64,000 nucleotides of DNA from Saussurea involucrata (Eukaryota; Streptophyta; Magnoliopsida; Asterales; Asteraceae): assembly GCA_033807775.1 (NCBI GenBank), contig CM066312.1, positions 31,531,696-31,595,695 of the forward strand, in the 5' to 3' direction. Made by a program: the position numbers and the translations under genes. Shown here one piece after another: positions 45,616 to 58,834 of this stretch (within the stretch, counting starts at the first letter, position 1; each line of letters starts with the position of its first letter). The notes beneath the pieces are model-generated. The model was not told where the DNA came from, ran no database searches, and saw nothing but the letters and a program-made list of their open reading frames with translations.

Positions 45616-46698
45616 ATGGCTTCTACTTCCAACGCTCCGGTGAACTCCCCATCTCATTCTAAGAACTCCCAGAATCAAGAAATAGCCGGAAACCTACAAC
45701 AGGATAACTCCGGTGACACAACAGACTTTGCCCCTACAACCCATCTTTTAAACTTCATCGCACATGAACACTTTGAAAGTGTTCTTCCTCTAAAACCCAA
45801 TAACTACTAACTGGTTCCCTCAAAAACCGCATTTAGGGAAGCTCAAGCCATCCTCCTTCATATTCTAGAAACCCATTATCTTTACCCCCTACTAACCAAA
45901 ACTGTCAATAAAATCCCTGCCAGATACCTAAATCAATTATGGCAAAGCAGCAGATTTGATCCCGAAGATAGACAGATCAAGGGCTACATCTCAAAACCAG
46001 ACAAATCCGAGCACCTTGAACTCAAGTTCAACAGAACTATGTTCTCACTTGAGTTCAGTCTACCCACAAGAGGTCTTCTAGGGATAAAGGCATACGCAGA
46101 GGAACCCACAGACACCGAGCTCTGCAGGTTTGTTGAAATGTTGGGATACAACACAACCTTAAGAAAAATAAATGATTTCAGAAAAAATCGATTACCCCCT
46201 CTGTGGAACACGCTCTTCTCCATCCTAAATCGGTGCCTAACAGGGAAAGTGGGTAGTCCAGACCAATCTTCTCACCAAATTTTGTCAATTATGTACGGGG
46301 TGTACTACGATCTACGTTTGGACTACGCCACCCTCGTGATGCAGGAAATGGTTAACACCATTGACCGCATAATCACCACCCAGAAGGCCAAAGGACGCAA
46401 GACCGATGCTCTACCTCCTCTACAGTATCAGTGAATTCTGGGTGTACTTCTAGAGCCTCTACTCCGTCTACAAAAATGGCCAATGGAGGGACCAACGGCC
46501 AGAATGTATCCCCTGAACAAAAACACCCCAACAGAGCATGAAGACAACTACCCTTTCTGCAGGCCTCTGCCAACCGCACTTCTAGGATATGCAATAGATG
46601 AAACCCTTAAGTTAGAATATATACGCGATCATAGGACTCCAGAACCGAGTCCTGTGACACCCCCGCGTCTAGGAGTCCCCTTAGGAACTAGGGTGTAG
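45616..46698 (+). pseudogene. Module C N-terminal helical domain
   Basis: Starts at the ATG at 45616 (MASTSNAPVNS), 1.38 kb after pol. In-frame stops at 45808 and 46432 interrupt one continuous reading frame to 46698. It has the shared domain: RYLNQLW, FRKNRLPPLWNTLF, LNRCL, D-S, YDLRLDYATLVMQEM, then LPTALLGYAID. Relative to A and B the spacing is the same. This copy proves the position of the module within a copia element, directly downstream of RNase H. I do not recognise a named family; env-like or accessory protein is the best guess from position. Confidence 0.7.
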
Positions 46699-46703
46699 AA
46701 AGG

Positions 46704-48952
46704 ATGTCAGATGAAGAATGGGCAGTGGCCTTGGCTAAGCATCAACAAGTTCAAGAGAACTTTCATGCTCTAAGAAATAAAATTCTCACCCCTACTCCAA
46801 AGAGCAAAACCTCTGCCACCACTCCCAAGAAGAAGAAGAAAGCCCACAGAAAAAGAAAAGCTACAGAGGGCACCTCAACCAGTGTTGCTGAAACCCAAAT
46901 GTCCCCTCCTCATGCAACAGAAGTTGGATCATCTGCACCTCCCCCTCCTCCAAAAGAAAAGAAGAAAAAAAAACATAAATCTTCTGAGGAGGGTGCCCCC
47001 AAACCAAAGAAAAGGAGGAGCAAGAAGAAATCCAGGAAACCTCACACTCCTCTACAGACTATCGCAGAGGAAACTAATATGCTCGAAGAAACCCATGAGC
47101 AACCTCTACAATCCCTTTCACCTATCAACTATGCAGAAGATCAGGGTGACTTTTCTAACTTCCTCCAACAACCCGGAATTGCACACTCTTTAGACCCTTC
47201 GGGATGGACCGCAGAAGCTCTATCTCATCATTCAACAGAAGCTCCAAACTTCAGAATCTCTTCTGACTTGGATGACGATGACCAAACCCCACAGAATATT
47301 CAGTCTGCAACTCCAGAAGTACTACAGAACCCCTTCACACAACCTGGTTTTGATGTGCTAAGAGCAAGCCCAGAGGATCTGGTTAAAACTACCACCAAAA
47401 CCCCTCAGTCTTAGTCTCAGAAGTGGATTCTGATGAAAAAGATGATCAGATAAACTACGCATCTCTACACCCAGATCGTAGTAATTTGTCCTCATACCAT
47501 CCCCATGTACAACAAATGGTTGGAACTCATCCCTGCTTTGACTCGCTAGGAAAAAGCCCAGAAGCTAGAACAGAGGTAGGTGAGATGAGCCACAGAAAAG
47601 AGAAGGAGGCTGAGACAATAGATGGAGAAGAAGTGATAGGATGCCCAACATAGAAAGAATCCAGAACTGATGCCTGGAATAGAAGAGGCACACAACCCCA
47701 ACCAACTCCCAGTGCAACCCACATTTCTATTACCGCCAGTCTAGTGGCAAAAGGTAATATTGAACAAGAGCCGCACAGCTCGAACCCATCCCAAACTGAC
47801 CGGGCAGAGGAAATTCCTTCCACCTCTGTGCCACTAATAGCCGGGGAAACCATTCCAGGGGAGTCCTCTCAGAAGGACTCACCCTTAGTTCGTGATCCAT
47901 CGCCCCTGATCACAACAGAAATCCCTACAGAGGAATTTGTTTCCTTTGACACGCACACACATATAGGTCCAACAGGCTCTTCAGAGGAGCTTAGAGTGCA
48001 CAAGGACGGAGAGACTCTAGACAAGTCTCCGAGTCAACATAAGGATACTCTTGTACCCACCTCTGGAGTGGATCAAGACAATGTCCTTAACAGAACCTCT
48101 ATAGAGTCTGAGGCTGATAAAGCCTCTGCTCGAGGATTAGAGGGAAATCCTTCCATCCTCAACATCAAAACAGGGACGAAAGAAGGTGTCCAAGGAACAG
48201 GGACTCACTCTGGGGACGAATGTGTTCCCCCAGAGGTGACACCAAGTCCACATGTATCAAGGGATGAGTTCCAAACCCTTGTCACCTCTGTGGACACCAC
48301 AATGAAAGAGTTGAAAATCTCTTTTGATTCTTTTGCAGATACAGCTTCCAGGGCCATTACAGATCTGAACACCAAAATGGACAATCTGTCCACAGAGGTG
48401 CAAAATGCCCTAGCCCAGATGAAGTTAACTGCTACAACCTCTGCCACCCCTGCTGCTGCTAACTTCGAGAAAGCTATTACCTCGGCCTTCCAAAGCTCTG
48501 TGAAAGCCCTACTTGAACAAATGAAGACAGCTCAAACACCAACTTATGCGGGCCTTACACCAGAAGATCTGAAGAAGACCCTCGAACAAGTTCAGGAGCA
48601 AACTACAAGGGAAACTCTGGCCATGAAACCCTCTGACTACATGACCAGAGCTCAGCTCAAAGAACTCGGCCAAGGGGTAATCAACCAGGTCAAAGACTTC
48701 AGAAAAAGCGTCGGCAAAATGCGCTTCAACACAGAGGCAGATATCCATACCCTACTTGGCCTCTGTGACGACCTCTGCGCAAAAATGATCGCTGTAGGTA
48801 CCACACCGCCCAAAAAGCCAGAATCGTCTTGCAGAGCAGAAGGCACTAAAGATAAGGGTCATGATGACTCTGATGATGATTCTGATGATTCATCTGATAG
48901 TCCTGAGGGGGAGAAACCAAGGGAGAAAGCTGCAAGCAAAGGTCTACCATAA
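46704..48952 (+). pseudogene. Module C middle region, cut at the duplication junction
   Basis: 46704-47414 is a Lys/Pro-rich disordered stretch with KKKKKHKSSEE-like basic runs. After frameshifts, 47423-47653 and 47744-48952 continue in one frame: Ser/Thr/Glu-rich, then helical heptads around 48280-48470 (TTMKELKISFDSFADTASRA, MDNLSTEVQNALAQMK), DYMTRAQLKELGQ and SVGKMRFNTEADIHTLLGLC that match C', an Asp/Ser-rich acidic run and SPEGEKPREK. A TAA at 48950 ends it, and eight bases later the duplicated sequence begins, so the C-terminal domain, polypurine tract and 3' LTR are missing here. Confidence 0.65.
48905..48913 (+). promoter_or_regulatory. Internal polypurine-tract-like site in module C
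   Basis: GAGGGGGAG, read as Glu-Gly-Glu within SPEGEK, just after the acidic run, as in A, B and C'. Confidence 0.45.
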
Positions 48953-48960
48953 CCACCAAT

Positions 48961-50391
48961 ATCTGCGTCTGTGAATCTCATTCTAGAGCCATCTTCTCTA
49001 AACACAAAGTAGATGTTGTACCAGAAGTTTCTCCAGTGACCTCTTTGATCTTAGTGTTTGAGAATACATGGTCAACCTTCTGTGCCTTGTCCTTGTAGAA
49101 GTTGTCTTTGATTTCTGAAATTATATCCTTGCTTAGGGTAGGCTTTGGCAGAGGGTTGTTGAGGCCTCTGCTGTAAAGGTAATCATATACAACCTCTTCC
49201 ATGTCTCTCTTAGGTGCATGGGGAGGCGACATGGGTTTCCTTAGAGTGTCCATCTCTCTGAGGACCTTAGCAACTCTGTCTTCAGCAGGTTTAGCTTTTG
49301 GGTCAAGGGAAGGAATGGATGACATAGGAGGTCCAAACGCCCAATTCTCTTTCTCTGATTTGGGAGTGATGAAAGAGTCAAAAGCACTCTTCATCAGTTT
49401 TTCCTTTGGTTGATGCTTAGGTTTCTTGGATTTTGGCTCCTCTGTGGCGATGGATTTGCCCTTGTCTTTGGTTGTTGGTTTGGTTAGGGGTGCCTCTGTA
49501 GATTTTTTCTTCTGTTGAACACTTAGAGGATTTTGTTTTGGTTTTCGTGGGGGTGCCTATGCAGTGTAATCTTTTCAGTGGTGCTATGAGGTTTGGCTTG
49601 GGTTTGTACTTTGGGTTTAGCTTCTGTTGGGGGTTGTTGAGGTGGTTGTGGGTTATGCTCTGTTGTAGACAGAGCTTCTGTTGTGGGTACGTTGGTTGGG
49701 GGTTTGGTAGATTGCTCTGCAGTAGTAGCTGTCTTCAAGTATGTTCTTTGCTTTTGAGCTAAAGTTTTGACCCTGGGTATTTTGGGTCGCTGTTTAGGGG
49801 GTGTGGGTGAGGGTAGGTTGGTTTCTGGTAGAGGTGATCGAGGTGTTGGATATGGCAGATCTTCAGGATGTTTAGTTTCCACAGAGGTGGGTGTTGCCTC
49901 TGTGGCTTTCTTGGGTGGGTTGGTTTGTGGTTTGAGTGGTACTTGCCGAAGAGGTTTTATTGCCAGAGGTTTTCTTGTGATTGCTCTGCCCGTGTTCTCC
50001 CCCTCATGATGATCTGAGGGTCCATCAGAATCACCCTCAAAATCATCATGCTTACCCGAATCCTCTTTTCCCTCAGCCTAACAAGAAGTTGGATACTTCT
50101 TAGGCTAACTTGCCCCTGCAGGTAACATCTTAGCGCACAAATCATCGCAGATACCAAGTAGATAGGCAACCTATGCTTCTGAATTAAACCGCATTTTTCC
50201 CACGCTCGCTTGGAATTCTTTAACGTATGAGGCGTTGGCAGTAGTGAAGGCCTTGATGAATTCGGTTATATCATTTAGAACACTCTGCCCAAGCTCTGTG
50301 AGCTGAGCTCTAGTGATGTAATCCTGTGGCTTCAAAGCTTGCATTTGCTCTGTGGTGGACTCTTGCACTCTCTCCAGAGCCTTGCGTAGAT
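48961..50391 (-). pseudogene. Second copy of the C' extra ORF fragment
   Basis: Duplicate of 13114-14544, so the C-terminal domain is cut after its FTDA residues and the 3' LTR is absent. It faces module C tail to tail. One substitution against copy 1 (49671) changes Pro to Leu in the low-complexity part. It includes the internal polypurine-like site at 49997-50005. Confidence 0.9.
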
Positions 50392-52793
50392 TGTAACACC
50401 CCAAAAATTGGGATTGTGACTGTTGAGTTGCGGACATCCGCAAGGGGACTAGGCCGGACGTCCGTGATGTGCAGAAGTCCGCGGGTCGTCTGCGGAAGTA
50501 ATAGAAAAACTTGGGATTTCGGCCAGGGCAAGGCGGACGTCCGCGTGGGTGCAAGGCGGACGTCCGCGATGTGTCTGATGAGATATTTTGTTTCCTTTTA
50601 AGACCTTTCCCTCTCTCTCCCCTCATTTCATCTTCAAAACCCCAAATCCGATTCTCTCCCTCTAAACCCGATTTTTTCCTCTCAAGAAACCCTAAACCCT
50701 CCATCTCCTCCTCATCCTTCTTCCCCAAGTCAAACCCCTCACCATTGTTGTAAACGTTAACCTTTCTAGAACCCTTAACTTCATCTTCTTCATCAAGTTT
50801 CTAGGGTTTCATCCAACCCTTTTGTCCATTTGGAAGATTTGGAGTGTATGGTTCATTATGGTGATTCTAGTGGTATTATGGTTGGTGGATTCAAGTTGTG
50901 GTTAAGGTAATACTCTCTCTTTTTCATCTATGAAAGTTGGGGTTTTGGTATAAGTGGATATTTTGATGTAATATGTTTGGGGAATGATTCTACATGGTTA
51001 GATCGGGATATTGATGGTTGGAAACTTATGGATCTAGGTTTTTGGAAGATTTGGCTTGAGGATTCATGTGCATCAAAGGAGCTTACGTTTGGGGAAAATC
51101 TAGATTTAGCCTAAATCTAGCAAGGTGAGTTCAAGTTGCTTTGTGAAAACTTTGTACATGCCAAAAATGTTATTTTCCAAGTACTTATGTGTTTTACATG
51201 AAAAATTATCAATGGTTGAGTTATTTGATGGGTTTTAACTCTTGAAGTATTTAGTGTTGTAAATATTGTAAAACACTTACATTTGGAATTTTGGGAAATT
51301 TGATAGATAATTCATTAAGGAAATTGTGTTGATGATTTATTTTATAAATGGAGTCCACTTGATATGAAAATGCAATTTTGTGTATATTTTGGAAACATGC
51401 GATTAGTACGTTATGGGGCGATTTGAAAATATACGGTGTGAGTCTCTTGGAAAAGAGGGTTGTCCCAACCCAAGGTTTTACTTTGGGTTTTCATGGATTA
51501 GAAATATTTATTGGCAAAGGTGTGTGTTGCTATGTTTAATTTCATTTTATGGCTTTTCACGGTTGATCTTTTGAGTTAGTTGAGCTTATGGCTCGATATT
51601 GGATTTTGTTAAGTCTTGAGGACAATCGTCCAGTTTTGATAGCTCAAAGTCGAGTTTTGATCATGATTTACATTATTAGGGAATTCCATGTTTTGAAATG
51701 CACTTGTTTATTCGTTTGGGGTCGTGTAATGTTTTAGACCTTATTAACTATGGATTCATAGGCTCTTGAGTTTTACGTTAAATGATGAGACGCTAGTTTT
51801 CTTTCGTAGCACGGAATAGGCATCGGGTTCCATGGTAAGTAAGGCGTGGGCATATATGGTCGGGCGTCGTCCCATGAGCAGTAAGGTGTAATTCCATATG
51901 TGCTTGGCACGGGATAGGCATCGAGTTCCATGGTAAGTTAGATGTGGGCCTATATGGTTGGGCAGCGTCCCATGGTCAGTAAGGTGTAATCCCAAATGTG
52001 CTTGTTTTGTGGATTTGGAGTGACCCAATGTATAGACCTAGAGTGGTTGAAGTTGGGGGATCTCGAGTCTCGCGGGCAATAGATCTGGAGTGATTGAGCT
52101 AAGTATTTTACGAGAATAGTCCACATGGTTGTTTTATTGCATAGTAGGTGACCCACTTTTGTGTTCCGTCACGTGCAATGTAAACAGACCTCCCCCGTCA
52201 TCGAAAGGTGTTGCTTTGAGTATTGTTTTTATCCATGTTTTCGGTGACGTATCATATTTATATGAATTGTTTTCCACGTTATGTGAGTTATGAGTTATGC
52301 TTCATCCGTGTTTGGGATGTTTGGAATTATGGCGATTTATTTATGAATTCAATCGTTTTGAGAATCAAATGCTATTTCACCTTTCATGTTGGTTTTGGGG
52401 ATGAGTCCATTTTGGGAATCAAGTTATATTAAAGCTTTCAGCATGGAATTTGTGTGAGTTGGAAAATGGGTGATTTGCATCTAAAGTAAATTCTTTTTGA
52501 ACTCATGACTTAAATTGCATCTCTCTCGATTTATGAATTTATATGGTCATGATAAAACTCTTGAACTCACTAGGCGTTAGCCTAACCCTTTTTATTTGTC
52601 GGCATGTGCAACAGGTTCAGGTTGGGAATAGCTTTAGCTACACTGTAAAAGATCGAGTGCTAGTAGTGTGCTCGAGAGGTGAATTGGTTAAGTGAAGTCT
52701 TCCGCATTCATCCTTGGGATTTAGCAACTTGTTCTTGGGTTAAGTAACACCCGATGTGGTTTTAGTCTTTGTATTAAAATTTGGGTCATAACT
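50392..52793 (+). mobile_element. Second copy of the truncated T LTR
   Basis: Duplicate of 14545-16946 including the GCGGACGTCCGC cluster (50430-50567) and the 98-bp repeat (51810-52005). One substitution noted at 52631. Confidence 0.9.
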
Positions 52794-53096
52794 TGTTGAG
52801 GTTAATCATAGACTTTTGTGAGTTCCAGATTCGTGCAACAATCGATAGAAATCAATAGATAATAAACAGGTGTTATGATTTCAACTGGTCATCCAATTCA
52901 CTTTCAATAATAGAGAGAGTTTACAATACGTTTCTGAAAGTGTAAATAGACAACTAGCTTAATTTTCTAAGCTAAGCAACTTTAAATACATCGGGCTCAT
53001 AGCATGGAACCCACGACCCGTTCACAATTAAAGGCTCAAATTAATAAATAACAAATCAGCCCTTGAACTTCTATTCAACCAAATTTGACCCTAACA
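52794..53096 (-). mobile_element. Second copy of the B 3' LTR
   Basis: Duplicate of 16947-17249 with the polypurine tract at 53097-53108. Confidence 0.9.
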
Positions 53097-56000
53097 ATCT
53101 CCCCCTTTGAATTGAAGTTCGAGTTCGCGCCAGTTCTCGACGTATCTCTTTCGGAGTGCGGAGTGGATCTCGAACATTCTAATGGCTCGGCGGTAGTCGA
53201 TGCGCTCTTCAATCACTTCTAAGGCATTCCGTGCGGTTGTCTCATTCGAGTTGGGAACATACCATACCTTTTGATTTTCTGATTCATAAGTGATGATGTT
53301 GCGAAGAGCATCTTTGACTTTGAGGAGTGTGCCATCGCAGAATCTGTCGACCTGGCTGAAGCCAAGAAACCTCTTTTCTTTCTGTTCGTTGAAGTATACT
53401 ATCCCAAATTCTGGTTCTAGAAGCAGTGCGTTCTCGGGATACATCTTCAGCTCGGGTGCTTTCAGATTCGGTTTCAACAGGTTTACCTTCTTTGCTCTGT
53501 TCTTGATTGCCATTTGAAAGTCGGTGAGGTATGACATCATAATCGTGTGGATCAGGAATCGACGAACATCCTCGAGCGCCTTTGTCACTTGAAGCGGACG
53601 GATGGTTCTGGTTCGGAGGTCTTTCAGTATAGCAAGGAAGTCGAACGGTCTAAGGTTCTTAAAGTCAGCTTCGGATATTCTCCATTCATTACCGTCTTCT
53701 CGTCGGACAGTGAACACTGGAAACATGACTCTAAGGATTCGGTCGGTTTGGATGTTTAGCACTTCGTGATCTTGTGCTTGGTTCGGACTTGACTAACTGG
53801 CAGACACCGCTTCATGGCATTTATGTTCTGACCTTGGTATTCCTTGTCGAAGTGGGAAAACCCAAGACAGAAAGTTGGCTCGATAGGGCGTAACCTGTGA
53901 ACATACAACTTCTTCAGTGATTCCTCCAGGTGAGGAATGAGGATCATGATCTTCTCCCATCGGATTTGTTGTTGTTGTTGAGGAGGATGATCTGAAGCTG
54001 TCGGTTGTTGAGGAAATGTCGGATTTGCAGCAGTTTGAGGTTTCGGGTATCGTAGAAGTCACGACGGCCTGAGCCGTGTGAACGGGTGTACCATATAGGT
54101 TTTGCAGCAGAAACTGGTCATAGTCAACGTTGTCGTCTTCATCAGTAGGAAAGATCAGGTTTACATGGAGATTTATCGCACTGACGGCTTTTTCGTACCA
54201 TGCACTTTCGGTCTCCGGGTCGATCTCGGTGTCTGGATCAATCAGATTGAGTGCAGGCCTATCTGATGCGTCACATGTGACCAATTCATGTGCTGTTCCC
54301 TCAGGCGTTTCAACCGTCGGGTCTTCGTCGTCTGAGTTTTCCATGTCTATAACCATCTCAGTGAGGCTCAACTGGGCTTCAGGTTGTTCTTCAGTTGTAG
54401 TTGCCACAGTTGATGGTTCCGGTTGTACCACGAGTGTAGATTCAGTGATGATTGGGGCGGACTCAGACAATCGTAGTCTCTTGTTCTCCCCCTCACGGTG
54501 ATCAGGATCATTCTGGTCATCGTGCCGTCTCTTGAGTCTGCCAGCTTGACTCTTGCAGGTCTCTTCGAGTGAACCGACTCTTTCGGACAACGTTTTGAGC
54601 GCTTGTTGAACGTCCTTGAGAGTTGTGTCAAGCGGGTCCAATCTAGTGGTTATGGATGACGAAGGAGCAGATACCTGTGATCGTAGAACGGAGATCAGGT
54701 CTGCTTCTGTAGAGGCATCGGTATCGGTGTGTTGGAGCAGTTGAGCTAGAAACATAGTCTTCAGGGTGTCCACCGTGTAAGTAGGCTGAGCAGGAGCCGG
54801 TGGATGTGTTGGTGCGGTTTCAGCTTCGACTACCTTCTCTTTACCTTTGATCAGGCTTTTCAGTTTGTCGAACTCGTTGGTGAATCGCTGCTCCATTGCC
54901 TCGCGGACAGCCTTTAGGGTGCTGTCCAGAGATCCCTTTGACACAAAGTTGGGTAAGATAACTCCGGGATGACTTAGATTACCCGTTGAAGCATCTACCG
55001 TAGAGGTAGAGCCACCTACGTTCACGGTTGGCGATGGTATGTCCGTGGTAGGATTTCCTTCCGATCCGCGCGTTCCGCTTAAAGGCGGAGACACTACGGA
55101 AGTTCCGATCGGGTCACGAAGAGCCTCGATTTGTAGAATCTCATCTTGTGTCCTAGCCGAAGAATGTTCTATTTCAAGTGGCTCTAGACTCGATGGTGCT
55201 TTGAAAGATGGCGAGACCGGGGGAGGCTGGTCTCTTGTTTCAATACCCATACTCTCCAAGTGAGAGATCGGTAGAAGTTGTGCTATGTCCCCGTGCGAAG
55301 TTGAAACACCCGTCTTTTGAGAGACGGATGAGTGGCGAGGGAGGTCGTGCACTTGCGCCGCTAGGTCCACGGCGGCTTCTTCAATACCATGTCCCAACGG
55401 ATGAGACACGATAGTAGATGTGGCTACCTGGATGACGCTGGTTTGGGGTCGCTCAGAAGCCTCTATATTTTTATGGCTTATTCTCTCTTGATTTGTTTTC
55501 GATCTCAATTCTCTCCATCTCACATGTTCCAATTCTTCAACTAATACTCCCTCCTCTCTCCTTATGTCTCTCGTATCAGGCTGGGTAGTAGGGATTAGAG
55601 GGTTTGTGGGTGAGTCAGATGGGACGCCTTCGGTCAACTCAAGGTGTGGTCCGATACAGGTAGGTATTAAGAATGCGCGTATAGCACGGTCCGTATCAGA
55701 TTCGGTGGAGTCAGATTCCACATCCTCAACCTGTCTGGTCGGTGAGGGAGGATCAGATATGTAAGGCTACGGGTCCCGATGAAGCATTGGTGTTGATAAC
55801 GTTCCAGCTTCGGTCGTCGTTCGGGTGATGGGAATAGGGGGTTGTTGGCTTGTCCTGGCTCAGGTGGATAGGGTAGTACTGGCACGCGTATCCAATGCAC
55901 CGCCTGCGTCTGTTCCCCTCCCAAGTAATCTCAACACACCCCGTCCGGGAGCCCCAGCTGCCTAGACTCTACCACCTCTCGTTCTCGGACCCTCACGTCT

Positions 56001-56972
56001 CTCGGTTCTATCTCCCTGGGGAGGTCCCTCTGGTGCTGGCTGGACCATGGGAGCAGCTAACTCTCTCCTATATTCTAACACACTCGGTGCATTGGGGTCC
56101 GCGTGTGCCAGTAGGGCTTCAGGTAAGGGAATGGCTCTGGCGTCAGAAGGGTTTCGAATAACAAGATATTGTAAATGAAAGGGTGGACATACCGGATGGT
56201 TTATTCGTCGCGGTATGGCTGGATTCGCGTCCATGTGTTGTCTGACGGCCAGTGAGAAGAATCGAGGATAAGGTAGGAATTTCTTTTGCTTCGTACCGCC
56301 GATTTGACGAATAGCTTGAACCATCTCGCACCATATAATCATCGCGAAGTCGACGTGTTTGTTGTAGCATACAACATGGAATAGACGTAGGAAGTCGGCT
56401 GTGCACTGGTCTATTCCCCTCCACCTGGATGAGAGACACCTGTTCAGTATGGTGAACAACGTGTACCAGATGGGCGCCAGATATTTGCGGTTGAATGCCG
56501 AAGGTCGGTCGATGGTGCGGTTGTATCTGAGTGGGCGTACTTGAGCACACAGTGTTGTGTCATTGACCGCGGGGTCGTATCCTTGGTGTCCGCCGGCGGT
56601 GGCTTCGGGTAGTGATAGTAGACGGCGAAACGAGTCAGGTGTGAGCGTGAAAGGATGCTTGTCGATCCGCGCCGTGATAGTTTGAGTGTTGGCAGCCGTG
56701 ATGACTTGGGCAGTGAGCCATAGTTGATACACATAGAGCACGAGGACGTCGGCTGTTGCAGTGAGGGCCTCACAGAGAGGGTGACCTAGTAAGATGTCCA
56801 CGACCACACGGTGTTGTGGTTGGAACTCAGCGGCGTCTAACTGATGATTGTTGGCTTCCATCTCAATGCCATGGTCAGGATGGACCAAAGCATTATCGGC
56901 TGCTTCGTCTATAAATTCCTCTTGAGGAGGAATTTGTTCCGGGGGTTGTTGTTGTTGGTCTTGATCCGCCAT
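53091..56972 (-). pseudogene. Second copy of module B (all three parts)
   Basis: Duplicate of 17244-21125. The start is at 56972 (MADQDQ). In-frame stops are at the equivalent places (55962-55964, 55860-55862, 55767-55769, 53793-53795), so the breaks predate the duplication. One silent-looking substitution at 55512. The internal polypurine-like site is at 54486-54494. Confidence 0.9.
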
Positions 56973-57021
56973 GGAAAATATCTGAAAAAGAATCAATGTT
57001 AGAAACCTAGGCGGATGAACA

Positions 57022-58708
57022 AGTAACAACCCGGATTCCCAAACATACATCAAATAACATATATTGCATAACAGCGATTCATTACAAAAGATACATCATA
57101 TAACATTTACGGTCCCTTAGTCTTTACAACCATAATAAGTATTTTATTACAAACGTTTTGCTACTAAATAACAAAGTTATAACTACAAACACGTCATGGT
57201 CTTCAAAAACATAAGTCTTCCAAAAGTTAGTCATGGATTATCCTTCTTACTTGCTCTTACTTGATCCACGGCCTGGAATACATATTTTTAAAACAAAATG
57301 AGGGTTAGACCTAGTGGTCTAAGTGAGAAAATCCCTGTCAGTTTAAAATCATTTAAACAAACACCACATATATAACATACTTTGAATACCAATTAAGACT
57401 CGTATGCATTGTGTACTTCCCTGTCTCATTTCCCTTGGCCATATTAATTGGTTGTGAGCCAACTAATCAGTTTACTCCGCTGCACTAATATACAACCAAC
57501 ACCGCTGTCCCTCCGTACAGCCAACTCCACCGGTCCTAAGCCCGGCCAACGTGTACTCGTGTAGTGTAATGCTCGTATAAACATAATATACACCTCAATA
57601 TATCATACTTCATACATATGCACATTATGACACTATTTATCACATTCTCAATCCACATATATGTTTTCCAGTTTGAAAACATTTTAAAGTAAAACTCACC
57701 TGTTTGCTTATTAAAACGCTTCCAATCTTTTCTCAAAATGATTCAGCTTTCACCCCAATATCACAGAATCTGAAACAATTAGATACAAATGTCTCTTTAC
57801 CAAATGGAACACATAAGACTTACTAGGGCTAAGAACTCTAGATAAATCTATCTAACTCTTATCCCCAAATTTTTCCCCAAACCCAAACTTAAGTCAAGTC
57901 CACAGTATTTCCAGTCCTCATCCATATCCTATCCAAGAGTCGACAAAACACAAGGTACTGGATACTCAAAATTATCTGAAATCTCAAAAGTGACCAAACA
58001 GCTAGAGTTTCTGGATACTACAAAACTATCCGGACAATACAACTTTCTGGACAGCACATACAATCCGGACAACACGACTTTCCAGACAACATCAACAATC
58101 CGGACGACATCCGGAAACCAAAGTAATCCGGACACCATCCGATATCTAATTTCATCCGGAAACCATAGAAAAGAGAACATACCGGACACTTCATCTACCG
58201 GACACCAGCAAGGAGGAACTACCGGACACCACCAAAAGAAACTACCGGACACATTCAAATTGTGTCCGGAAACCTCTGTCGGTTTACCCAATTTCTACCC
58301 AGAATCGACAGAAAGTTATACTAGACATAAAATCGATTATTCTACTCCGATAGAAACCTTCTACTAACAATTACAAACATAAAACGTAAAGGAACATACC
58401 TTAAATATCACTTCCAAGTAAACCATATAAAGCCCTAGCTAAAAGAACATTTCTTCTTCTTCTTCTCTTCTAAAAAACACACACACACACACACACTAAA
58501 CTAATATTTTCTGTTTTAAAATATCTGGAATAAAAAAGGATATTTATATCCTAGACCCAATTTGCAATTAAGGCTTGAACTATACAAGAATGGCCAAAAC
58601 ACCCCTAAACTTATAAATTATCCAAACTTACCCTAAACATCAATATTTAAAGTTAACTAATTTTAACGGAAATAGAATTTAACTAACGAACTTACTCGGG
58701 GTATTACA
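57022..58708 (-). mobile_element. Second copy of G LTR 1
   Basis: Duplicate of 21175-22859, two bases longer because of an extra CA unit in the dinucleotide run near 58490. Confidence 0.9.
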
Positions 58709-58834
58709 TCATCTCCCCCTCAAAAGAATTCCGTCCCGGAATTCGGTTAGGTGAAAAGGTACGGGTACTTAGTTCTCATTTCTAATTCTGATTCCAAGTA
58801 GCATCCTGCCCTTTATGATGTCGCCACTGAACTT

